Source: Parapristionchus giblindavisi (taxonomy: Eukaryota > Nematoda > Chromadorea > Rhabditida > Diplogasteridae). Taken from it: DNA of 64,000 bases. Position numbers and translations under genes: made by a program. The notes below the pieces were generated by a model. The model saw nothing but the letters and a program-made list of their open reading frames with translations. It did no database searches and was not told the DNA's origin. Of the stretch, positions 13,748 to 25,600 are shown one piece after another; the first letter of the stretch is position 1; the number at the start of each line of letters is the position of its first letter. The stretch covers positions 106,471-170,470 of the forward strand of contig CALSFV010000423.1 in assembly GCA_943737045.1 (NCBI GenBank), read 5' to 3'.

Positions 13748-13907
13748 TGTTAAAATCTGGGAAAAGTAGATGGAAACGTGAAAAGTAGTGTTAATTTTGT
13801 GATCGTATGTGTCAATTACGAAGCTATGGTACTTTTCCAACTTTTTTTACAATCACAAAATTAACACTACTTTTCACTTTTCCATCTACTTTTCCAAGAT
13901 TTTAACA
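13748..13907. mobile_element. 160-bp inverted-repeat MITE
   Basis: Left arm TGTTAAAATCTGGGAAAAGT; right arm complement ACTTTTCCAAGATTTTAACA. The arms extend through GTGTTAATTTTGTGAT and ATCACAAAATTAACAC, leaving a loop of about 45 bp. It is non-coding and lies directly after MITE copy 3, upstream of the teneurin gene. Confidence 0.8.
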
Positions 13908-14491
13908 TGATTAAATTATAATAGTTGATGATGTAATTCGTGCGATTTGGATTGTACATACCGTATAGTGAGATAGAATATATCGTTGATCATCTATGAA
14001 ATGAAAAGAAGAGATGAAGACATATGAATATTCATTGTAATAATTGAATGAATGGTAATAAACGGAAGATGATCAAAGATGAAAAGAAGAAGATGATGAT
14101 GATGACCATGACTATGAGAAGAAGAAGAAGAAGAAGAGACAGCTGACAATGAGAGAACTTGGACATTCTCTCTCTCCTTCTCTCCCTCTCCCTCTCTCCC
14201 TCTCTCTCTTTCTCTCTACCTCTTAAGCTTCTCTCTCACCTTCTAGTCCAACACTTCATTCCAACACCAGACTAGGTGTATCACAATGATCTCTTTATTC
14301 ATTCAATTCTATTCATTCATTCATTCTATTCTCTATACTAGTCCTTCCATTCATTAACGAAGGAACATTTCTATTTCTTCTCATACTTCTGATGTTTCTC
14401 TCGTTCTTTCCATCATCGAATCTTTCTCGACATTCTCATTGTCAGAATATCTAAATGATCATTAACAGATTACATATTATCTATTTATAGA

Positions 14492-17400
14492 ATGCCCGAT
14501 CAGGGTGAAGATCATGATGAATCAATACCGAAACGAGATGTTAGTGCTATACCAGGTATATTCATCTATTTATAAATATAATTGAATGATATAGATGAGT
14601 TATTGTTTCTTATGATTCTTTATAATGTAATCATAATTATTTCTTCAATTCTATCATATTCATCTCCATATTGTATAGTATATTCATTCTTATTCATTCT
14701 TTCTCTTTCTCATCATATCATATAGACCACCATCGATGACCAATCCATTCTTTATGACTATACGAACAAGTCCTCTCATCAGATTGATCTTTGATCTTTG
14801 CGAAATTGATCTATGATCTTTGAAATAAATTAATATTTGAACTTTTGCTGCAATAGAAATAGTTGATCTTTCAGTAAGGAAGAAAGATCGTCTTTGAATC
14901 GTAGACTAATCTTTTATCTTGGAAACTCTTTCATAGTAGTAAACATGAGTGAATGTAGTGGATGAAGGTGCAGATTCTGTGATTGATGAGAGAGGTGTGA
15001 GATGGAAGAAGAAGATGGACAAGAGGGAGAGGGAGAGGGAGGGAGGAAGAATGAGAGGGAGAGGGAGAGGGAGAGAATGACAGAGGTACACTATGGAATC
15101 CACTCTATCATTCGGGAACTGACAATGCTGAATAGCATTGAATGAGGGAAAGAAGAAGAAGTAGAGATCAAAGATTAAAAGTGAATGATTGTTGATAGAT
15201 ATATCTACACCCACCATCAATAGATTAGTCATCCAAGTATTACCTCCAACCTCTCCCTCTCCCTACCTTTCCCTCCCTCTGTCTTGACTCCTTAACTCCT
15301 GATTGTATCATTAACAACCTCCTTTATCATAACAATGTCTCTCTAAACACATGTTTTCTTCCTCTCCCTCTTCGTCTCCCTCATCCTCCTCATCTTCCTC
15401 TTCCTCTCCTTACAATGTTCTAATCTCATAGATATACGATATTAAGAGATAATAGATAATGGGAAAGAAGAGAGAAGAGAGATAGAGTGAAATGAGAGAG
15501 TAGAGTTGATAGATAGATAGATTCTATGTAGAAGATATCAAATGACAATTAGAAGATCATATTCAATTTAGAAGAACCAAGTCAGATTGATGAAGATATA
15601 ATGGAGATACATGATAATGAACGAGATGATGAGGTACGGTACATATATACTGTAGATGAAGGGGATTAGAGGTTACTGTAGATGGATACTGCATATTAAG
15701 GGGATTAGAGGTTACTGTAGATGGATACTGCATATTAAGGGGATTAGAGGTTACTGTAGATGGATACTGTATATGAAGGGGATTAGAGGTTACTGTAGAT
15801 GGATACTGTATATGAAGGGGATTAGAGATTACTGTAGATGGATACGGTAGAAAAGATAAAAATGGGTTACTTTAGCATACTATGGTCATGGAATACTGTA
15901 ATTGTAAACATATGCCTTCAGGAAGAAAGAAGTGAAGCAACAACGAATACAACATCAATCTCATCACCTAATAGTAGTAATAGAACTGAATCATCATCAA
16001 GGTAATCAATATCATTGATCTACAAATCAATAAATAAGATTGAATACCACCTGATCATCCTTTATGATCAGCTTCACACTGTACATATCGGTACGGCTAT
16101 TATCCATATCTCTCCCTCTCTCCCTCTCCCTCTACCTCTCCCTCTCCCTATCTATCTCTCCCTCTCCTTTATCCATTTAGTGGACAGTACACGAATAAAG
16201 AACAGCTGTACGTATCTGATCATAAACTCGTAAAAAGTCCATATAGTCCTTCCTGTCCCTCTAGACTATCCTCTCCCTCTCTCCCCCTCTCCCTCTCCAT
16301 TCGTTCCTTATCTCGATGCAATCACTTTGCTTTTTCTGATGCTGAACAGATGTTCTTCCATTGAAGAAGACTAGAGAAGAGAAATCAGTTAGTGATAGTC
16401 TTGAAGGAAAGAAGGAGAGGGAGAGAGAGGAGGAGGAAGAGGGAGAGGGAGAAGGAGAGGGAGAGGGAGAGGGAGAGGGAGAAGGAGAGGGGGGAAGAGG
16501 AGGAGGAAGAGGGAGAGGGAGAAGGAGAGGGAGGAAGAGGAGGAGGAAGAGGGAGAAGGAGAGGGGAAGAGGAGGAGGAAGATTGAGAGGGAGAGAGAGA
16601 GGGAGGGAGAGGTAGAGAGGGGATGAAAAAGAAGTAAAGAGTATGAGTGTGACAGGACCGATAGAAAGGAAGGATATTCTCTAATCTTTCTCTTATCTTC
16701 ATTCATCATTATCACTGATTAATCAATCAATAATGCTGAGTACAGTATCCTCTAATTGTTTTCCGTTTAAGACTCGAAAACGGAGATCCAATTCCACGAT
16801 TTCCTGCTGGTCTTTTCCAGAAGAAGGAGACAGCACCATTATCATTCATACGTATGTTTTCAATCGATAATTCATATCTTTATATCTTAAATATTGATTG
16901 GACTATTTAAGACACCGGCTCAGTAAGATTCCAGGTAGTGCCGGACATCGACCTCACCGATTTGGCTCAAAATTTTTTTGTGGACACCCCCATGGCCCCC
17001 TATCACAAAATGGGTATTCATTTGAGCTGGGTCCTTGAAACACAGATGTGGCGGGTTCTCGAAATTTGAAAACTCGATTTTCGCCAAAAAAAAGTGGAGC
17101 GACCTAGGTCCAATATTAGTGTGGAATAATTACATATATGCCTATGCAACAAAAACTCGCTATTGGACGGTCCGGACATCCGATCGCAAACTGATTTTTT
17201 TACCTCCTCAAAACATTCTAAATTTAATTAAAATTTTAAAACAAAAAAACGGCAGCCCAATTTTAGCCTCATTTTATAGAGCAAAAAATTCCGCATCGAA
17301 TAAGGCAAAAAAATCAAAAATCGATCGACCCGTGTTTTGAGATAAATGAACCTGAAGATGACCCGAAAATATTTTTGTTTTCAAACCCCGTCATGTTTGT

Positions 17401-20400
17401 ACTCATATTGAAGAGCTCGTCGAGTAGAACAACTTTCATGTTGAACGTTTTGTCTGAAACTCATGTACAAGAGAAATACATCTTTATTCATTCTTTTATT
17501 TATTCTCACAGTTTTTCAGTCAATTTAGAGTAAATCGAAAGTAAAATATTTTTTGTGCACAAAGTGATTACGCCTATATTGTAGAACTCAAAAATCCATA
17601 CTTAATTAGTTGTTTCACGAAAAAAAATTGTTGACCCCTATGCTGAAAACATGGCCTCTAAAGTGGTCATGAAAAAAAAGTTGTCGAAACCTTGCCATGT
17701 TTATACTCATTTTAAAGAACTCGTCGAGCACATCATTTTTCATGTTGGTCGTATTCTATGAAAGTCGTTTGTTCTCAAGATACAAGCGATACAAAATATT
17801 TGGATCCAATAAATCTTAATTCATGTATTTCTCTTGTACATGAGTTTCAGACAAAACGTTCAACATGAAAGTTGTTCTACTCGACGAGCTCTTCAATATA
17901 AGTACAAACATGAGGGGGTTTGAAAACAAAAATATTTTCGGGTCATCTTCAGGTTCATTTATCTCAAAACACGGGTCGATCGATTTTTGATATTTTTGCC
18001 TTATTCGATGCGGAATTTTTTGCTCTATAAAATGAGGCTAAAATTGGGCTGCCGTTTTTTGTTTTAAAATTTTAATTTAATTTAGAATGTTTTGAGGAGG
18101 TTAAAAAATCAGTTTGCGATCGGATATCCGGACCGTCCAATAGCGAGTTTTTGTTAAATAGGCATATATGTAATTATTCCACACTAATATTGGACCTAGG
18201 TCGCTCCACTTTTTTTGGCGAAAATCGAGTTTTCAAATTTCGAGAACCCGCCACATCTGTGTTTCAAGGACCCAGCTCAAATGAATACCCATTTTGTGAT
18301 AGGGGGCCATGGGGGTGTCCACAAAAAAATTTTGAGCCAAATCGGTGAGGTCGATGTCCGGGGTCAGTGGCTCAACCCTCGAATCTTACTGAGCCGGTGT
18401 CTTAAAAGAGTAGAATTGAACCTTGTATAATGTACAGAACTACTGAATTTAATGTGATCAATAAATCAATCAATATAGTAAAATACTGAGAAGTAGCAAT
18501 TAACTTTGTTAGTGCATCTTCCTCTATCTCTCAAACTCTTTATTCATCTCCTCCTCTCTCCCTCTCCCTCTCCCCCTTCCCCTTCCCATCTCCCCTCCCT
18601 CCCCTCATTCGTCTTCATGATCTTCTTGGATATTCTCACTTCGATGGAAGTGTTTCGACTTTTTGTCAGAGATCTCACGATCACGCTCCAGTTAACTATA
18701 CGGTCGATCCCTTTTAGTGAGGAGAAAGAAGGAAGAGAGAGAGAGAAGGAGAGGGAGGGGAGAAGGAGAGGGAGAGAGGGGGTGAATAAGGCATGAATTT
18801 CATGCATACTGTTCATAACGTTCGTGTCTATGATCTATGATGATCATCTTCCTTTTATCTTCTTCTTCTTAATATCAAATCATTTTCTAAATATGTTTCA
18901 TCAAAATAACTTTGTTAGTGAGATTAATTTTTTCCGTTTCCATTTACAGATCATTAAACATTAGACTTTATGAGAGATATAAATGGATATATTGATTGAT
19001 TGATTCAATTTAGAATATATCATAGTTCAATAGATGAATACTATATATACATACATAGATTATTCATTCATGAATAGTATTGACATTATGATTGTTTCTT
19101 TATCGGAAGTATTGATGACTCTTTTATTCTTTAGTCAATACAAGTAGTGAAGATGGAATAGAATGACCTAAGGGAAGGACTATACTTACATATCTATATA
19201 GGTACCTATATAGGTACCAATCAACCAATTTACCGCCCTCTACCTCTACCTCTCCCTCTCCCTCTACCTCTCCCTCTCCCTCTACCTCTACCTCTCCCTC
19301 TCCCTCTACCTCTCCCTCTCCCTCTCCCTCTACCTCTCCCTCTCCCTCTACCTCTCCCTCTCCCTCTCCCTCTCCCTCTCCCTCTCCCTCTACCTCTCCC
19401 TCTCCCTCTCCCTCTACCTCTCCCTCTCCCTCTCCCTCTCCCTCTCCCTCTCCCTCTCCCTCTCCCTATCCCTCCCTCTCTCTCCAATTGGCTGATTCAA
19501 TACGATATCTTATTATCCTCTATTACATATGAAATATTCTGGATTGGTCATCTTCTGATTCCTTCTTCATCTTTCCTTCAACAAACATATATTTTATGAT
19601 TGTGTCTCTTCATTCTCCATACTTTCTCATCTATCTCTAACTGTCTATCACTCTTTTCATTCTCTATATTCTCTAGTATCTCTTCAGTCATATTAGGACA
19701 AACGTTCCTATTGTTCTCTCTTTCTTCTTCTTATTCCTCCTTCTATTACTTCTTAACCTTCTCACTTTCCATCCCATTACACCTTCATTTCATTCATTCA
19801 ATCTCAACCTCATGATTCTGTTTCTCCCTCCCTCCCCCCCCCCACCACCTCTCTCCCTCTCCCTCTCCCCCTCCCCGTCTCTCCCTCTCCCTTCTCCCTC
19901 TTCATTCCTCCTTCCATTCTTCCCTCTGAAAGTATCCCTAAGGCGTAAAATAAGCAGAGAATGAGAATAGAAAAGAGAATAGTGAGAGGAACGAAATATT
20001 CACGGATGGACGATTTTGATGATACGAATAGAAGAAGATGATGATGAGGGAGAGAAAGAGGGAGGGAGGGAGAGAGAGAGAGAGACTGAATCCGTTAGAA
20101 GTCTCTCATGGGTCAGTCCAGGTGAACCATTGAAGTGGTGATCTTCTTCCTCTACCCTTATAGTCTCTCCCTCTCTCCCCCTCCCCTCTCCTTCTCCCCT
20201 CTCCTCCTCCCTTCTCCCCCCCCTCCTCCCCTCCATCCCTTATACCTTCTGAGTCCTTGTATACATGTTCTCTGACCTCTTCATCTACTATTCAATTCAT
20301 CAATCTTCTATCGGCTGGTTCCTTCTATTGTATTGTACGACCTGTATATGCCTTTGCTTTACCGCTCCCCCCCCTCTACCTCTATTGCCCTCTCTCCCTC

Positions 20401-22613
20401 TCCCTCTCCCTCTCCCTCTCCCTCTCCCTCTCCCTCTCCCTCTCCCTCTCCCTCTCCCTCTCCCTCTCCCTCTCCCTCTCCCTCTCCCTCTCCCTCTCCC
20501 TCTCCCTCTCCCTCTCCTCTCCTCTCCCTCTCCCTCTCCCTCTCCCTCTCCCTCTCCCTCTCCCTCTCCCTCTCCCTCTCCCTCTCCCTCTCCCTCTCCC
20601 TCTCCCTCTCCCTCTCCCTCTCCCTCTCCCTCTCCCTCTCCCTCTCCCTCTCCCTCTCCCTCTCCCTCTCCCTCTCCCTCTCCCTCTCCCTCTCCCTCTC
20701 CCTCTCCCTCTCCCTCTCCCTCTCCCTCTCTTCCTCTCCCTCTCCCTCTCTTCCTCCCTCTCCCTTTCCATCATCATCCTTTCTCTACAAGTCTTCTCTT
20801 CATTCATCTCCAGATGTGTGAACAGAGAAGTCAACACATATGTCCACTACTACTTTTTCTTATCTCTCCCCTTCTTTTTCCTCTCTCCCTCTCCCCTCCG
20901 TCCCTCGCCCTCTCCTTATCCCCTCTCTCCCTCTCCCTCTTGATCCCCTTCCTTCTATTTCATATCTAACAGTCATAGTCCAGCTGAGACTACACTCACA
21001 TCTGACATTTCCATCTATCTCTCATGTATGTCCTTTCTTCTTTCATAGTATACGGTATTGATCTTTGATCTCTCCAAGCGATCAATCAATATAAGATGAT
21101 GAATCTCTTGAGTATTTGTGTATATTGTATGGCTGACCTACTCGTGTCTCTATCTGTCTGTACTCTCTCCATTCATTGTACTATCTCTTCTTATGTTTAC
21201 ATAGAGTCTTGGTCCATTGCTTATCACAGTCCTTCTCTACTCTCACACCTTGTACCTTTCCCTTCTTGGTCACTAATTGATCATCTCCATGAATAATGCC
21301 CTGAGGGGTTGTTCATCTACTGTGATTGTGTAAACGATGGCTTTGTCTTTGTCCATGATAAGCTTCGTTTAATTCCTTCTTCATCTTTCTTTGTATGAGT
21401 GGTCAAACTTCGTAATGAGAGTCATCTTCTTCTTATTCTTCACACTTCTTCTTCTTCTTCTCATTTCGTTGATTGGATCCTATTCTATTCCCGAGTAAAG
21501 AGGCTAAAGTCACAAAAGAGTAGAATAGCCTCCCCTTCCATCTCTCATCATCTCTTCTTCTCTCTCATTCCATTTCGAATCGAGATAAAGCTCCGCCATC
21601 ACGAAATCTCCATTCAATTAGTTTCCTATCTTTTCCTCTTTCTTCTTCCCATTCCTATTCATCCACTAATTAATCATTCTATACTCGTATCCAGCTTCTT
21701 TCAATATATTTCTGAAAGCGGAAGAAATTTAATTAAAATAAATTACGATCAATATTAAAAATATTACTGTAGCCGTTTCATGCATAACTTTTACTTATTA
21801 GTCGCGCACTTGTCATTATTTGTAGTAACGTGTCCTGATTCATCGTCCGTCAAATATGACTTGAAAATCATGGTGGTAAGTCACGGAAGAATTATTTGAC
21901 TGTGGCCAGCCATACTATCAAAGGTCTCTTCGTTGGTAAAAAGTTTGACGGTAGTTCTTACAAAAATCATTTCGCGATTCGGTAAATATATTTCAAGGTA
22001 ATTCAGGCAATCTCAGACAAGGATAGTGATTTTCAGGGAAAATTCAAGGAGTTGTCTATTTTTGCAGGGTGATTTTTTCGGCATTTTTGTTTTAGTGTGG
22101 TCGATGAATCGGGTGTCATGTTTGTCCGTTGATCCGCTGTGTGTTACATGATAATTCAGGTGTTCCCTTGTTATATTCGCATGCGCTACCCACAATTAGC
22201 TCATTACTGGGACAGGATTAGAGTAGTCGGGATCTCTATTAGTGACTAAGGAAGGAAAGAGTATGTAAAGGTCTCATTGGAATGAAACGATGCTAATTTG
22301 CAAATCCTTGTCCTCCATTCGCATAATCGTTTCCATTGATGTGTTTCTACTTCCCTCTCTTATATCTCTTTATCGTATTTAGACAATATTATTATTCCTT
22401 TTAGCGACAGTAGTATCGGAGTTGACCTCACGGGGAGCATTCGCCCCTTTAGAGGTGCGATCCATTCCATCTATACAAGGATCAGCTAATCCCGCTGTTC
22501 ACTACACTAACGGTACTTTCTCCCCATATATTATGAGTTCTTATCAGTATGTATCATAGATATGAGAGGTCCTCCACCACATTGGATGCCACCTCGACCA
22601 CCTTCCGCTGGTT

Positions 22614-22649
<36 letters not shown>

Positions 22650-25600
22650 TGTGTTATTTATCGGCATGCTCAATATGAAACAATACATGTTTATAAAGCA
22701 TATACTACTCTCAACATATATATTAATCAATCAATAAATCTATTGTATCTCAGGCGATCCGATGTTGCCCCACAAATCGTCTTCAAGATACGAAGATGAA
22801 GAGAATTATGAGGATCCTGAACAATTCAACCGGCTACAAAGTACATTTTTAATTTATTTATCTTAAAATTTCATTAAACTATTGATAATATTAACAGTGA
22901 AACTGATATGATTATTGATTAGTTGTTCTCAAAGGTAGTAGAGAGAGAGGAAGAAGGTACAAGATGAGTCATGAATGAGAGAAAGACAAGTGAAGATCAG
23001 TAGAAGAGGGTTGAGGAATGAAAAGAACGACGCCTATTCCTTATCCTTCTTTCACTCTCATTCCTTGTTATGTCTACACTAATCACTCATATCGTTCCTC
23101 ATTTATTCATTGTTTTTTTATCATATGAGATTACTAATCAATCGATATTATGATTCAGATACCGTATCTCCATTTGGTTCACTTAAACGTCAGCCGGTCA
23201 TAGGTAATTCATATGAGATCTCAACTTCCGCTCAGGTAAACATATCCATCCAATTATATTAATTAATATGAATATATAATATTGTAGAGTCGATCAATAA
23301 TGAGAGATACTCATCCATCTTCGAGTGGAATGTCTGATGATGAATTCTATCTCAATCAACCACATACTGTACTACATAAAAATGAAGCTGGAGCATATTA
23401 TATCCCATCTGGAACTTGTGAGTATCGATTGATTACAGTATGATTAGGTTATTGATTGGTATTGATATGAGTGTAATAGAAGTCTTTGTCGGAAGTAAAA
23501 GGAATAGATTGACACTTGATAGTCGAATGGCCTATTACGCAATGATGCACTGTTGACTCTCGCAGCTGATGAAGGGTCGAGAGGGAGGAGGGGGGGGGGG
23601 GGAGAGGTAGAGGAGGAATGAGAGGGAGGGAAGAGGAGGAAGGGAGAGGTAGAGGAGAGATCGGGTCCTTCACATTGACTCATACACAATCGGAAGGTAG
23701 CTTCAAAGGGGGAATGAAGAGAGTGAAGTGATGTGAAAGTTTGTATAGGATCATATATAGAGTTATCGGTAGTCTTTAGATATGGTTCCTTAGTTCCATA
23801 TTAATGTTATTGGATATTCATTTCTATCTACTTCTATGAATTGTATTGAAGATGAATAGAATAGGTTCCTTGTCTGATTGTTCCTAGTGTAAACGTTAGT
23901 ATAGATAATGATAGATTGGTAACAAAAGATGGATGATCTACCATAGATGATGGATACAGTAATTAGATATTCTCTATCTCTTCTCTCCATTACAGTTCTA
24001 TCTCTCTCTATGATACAGTGAGGTCAAGCGTACGGTAATCTTTAAGGGGATTCGAGAGAGATGGGAATAGGGGGAGTTCTCCCTCTCCCTCTCCCTCTCC
24101 CTCTACCTCTCCCTCTCCCTCTACCTCTCCCTCTCCTTCTCTTCCTGTACATGCGGGTGGAAGGAACGATGGAACATAATTATAGCTGGATACAGTCTAT
24201 CTAGAGTGGTTCTCTTTCTCTTTCTATCTCTTATGAAGATTTAGAAGAAGCTGTAGTATGAATATGATATAATATGGGAATAGAATAATGACATAGTAGA
24301 TTATTAGATGACTGAGGAATAGAGAGAAGATGAAGAATATTAATGAGAGTTCCCCTTCTTCTTGATCCATTCCTTTATATAGTTATGCATATAGAATGCG
24401 AAGTGGTCATATATTGGGATGACTCCCTCTACCTCTCCCTCCCTCTCTCCCTCTCCCTCTCTCTCTCCCTCTCCCTCTCCCTCTCCCTCTCCCTCTATTG
24501 TCAATTGATTGTGACATCTTCTCTCAGTTTTCTCATTAGTCTTCTTTCCCTTCTTCTTCTTCATTCATACAATACAAGGTGTCATCAGTAGTATACACTA
24601 GTATTGTTCATGAAATGTATCAGTCTGATTACGGTAGTAATCGATATGAAGACTACCGTAGTATGGTAGTCCGTACGGGACCCAAAGGAAACATTCAAAC
24701 AGCAATTGTCGTTCCAGTATCACATCACAGTACGGGATCTCCTCTATCAACTTCAGTACGGTATCATGATGAACGGTATGTCCATTTCATTATTGATTTA
24801 TTGATTGATGTTCATATATGGTAATGTGTATTTGAATGTGTTATATACATAAGTGAGTCATCTGTTCACATCTTAAGTCAATCACTTAGAAGAAGTGTGA
24901 AGGACTAAGAGTGAGAGAGTGAGAGTGAGAGTGAGAGTCTTGCCAATGGGTTCTTCCAATTACATAGTTGATCCTTCCCTCTAGATATTCTTTACTCTGA
25001 TCACCCATTATTCTATTGATAGACTAGACATTCTCATTCATTTTACTATTTTATTGTACCATTATATTATGTCATTCATATTATTTAGTGAATAATGTCT
25101 TCATACATTTGGTTTTATTTTCCTCCTCTTAGATGAAGATCATACGTGGGCAGCAATTGTCGCTGGAAATTAAAATCGGGTGGGTCATAGCCAAATTAAG
25201 GGATTCCCTACTCACTTTTGTCTTCATTTTGAGTGAATTTTGGCCAAATCGGGTGAGTTGGGAGCTAAAATCGGGTGGGTCTTGCCGCTAGCGACAATAA
25301 TGCCCACGTATGATGAAGATCTCTCTCTCTCTCTTTACCTCACTCCCCTCTCCCTCTATCTCGATGAATGAAGTAATCCTCTTCTATAATATTCTCACTC
25401 TGAATATATGAATATAATAAATGTACTACCCTGGGGGGGGGGGGGGGTATTCATTGGGTTATTCTCCCTTTGTATCTCCTTCTCCTTCTTCTTCTCTTTC
25501 TTCTCTTGACTGGACGTAAGAGTGGTGGTCAACCCTCCTTTCATCCTTTAATTAGTCCTTCTACACTATCCAATAGAGGAGGTTATGGATGTTGTTGTTA

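Larger units (their letters stand above)
10755..14491. other. Transposon-filled intergenic region
   Basis: Gap between the ACSS stop and the teneurin start. It contains two MITEs of one family, a foldback element inserted in the second, and a small 160-bp inverted repeat, each listed separately. The remaining 13908-14491 is AT-rich with CT-rich tracts (14160-14220) and probably includes the teneurin promoter. I see no protein gene; the open frames at 11392-11583, 13013-13234 and 13356-13619 fall inside the elements. Confidence 0.7.

Noticed and set aside
17035..17340. 101-codon open frame on the + strand
   Set aside because: It is part of the arm of the TTAA-flanked palindrome. Sequence is biased and mirrored in the other arm, with no domain.
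20257..20969. Open frames of up to 234 codons in several frames on both strands
   Set aside because: All come from the (CCCTCT)n array, which keeps every frame open. They give Ser-Pro, Leu-Pro or Arg-Gly repeats, and the region is a teneurin intron.
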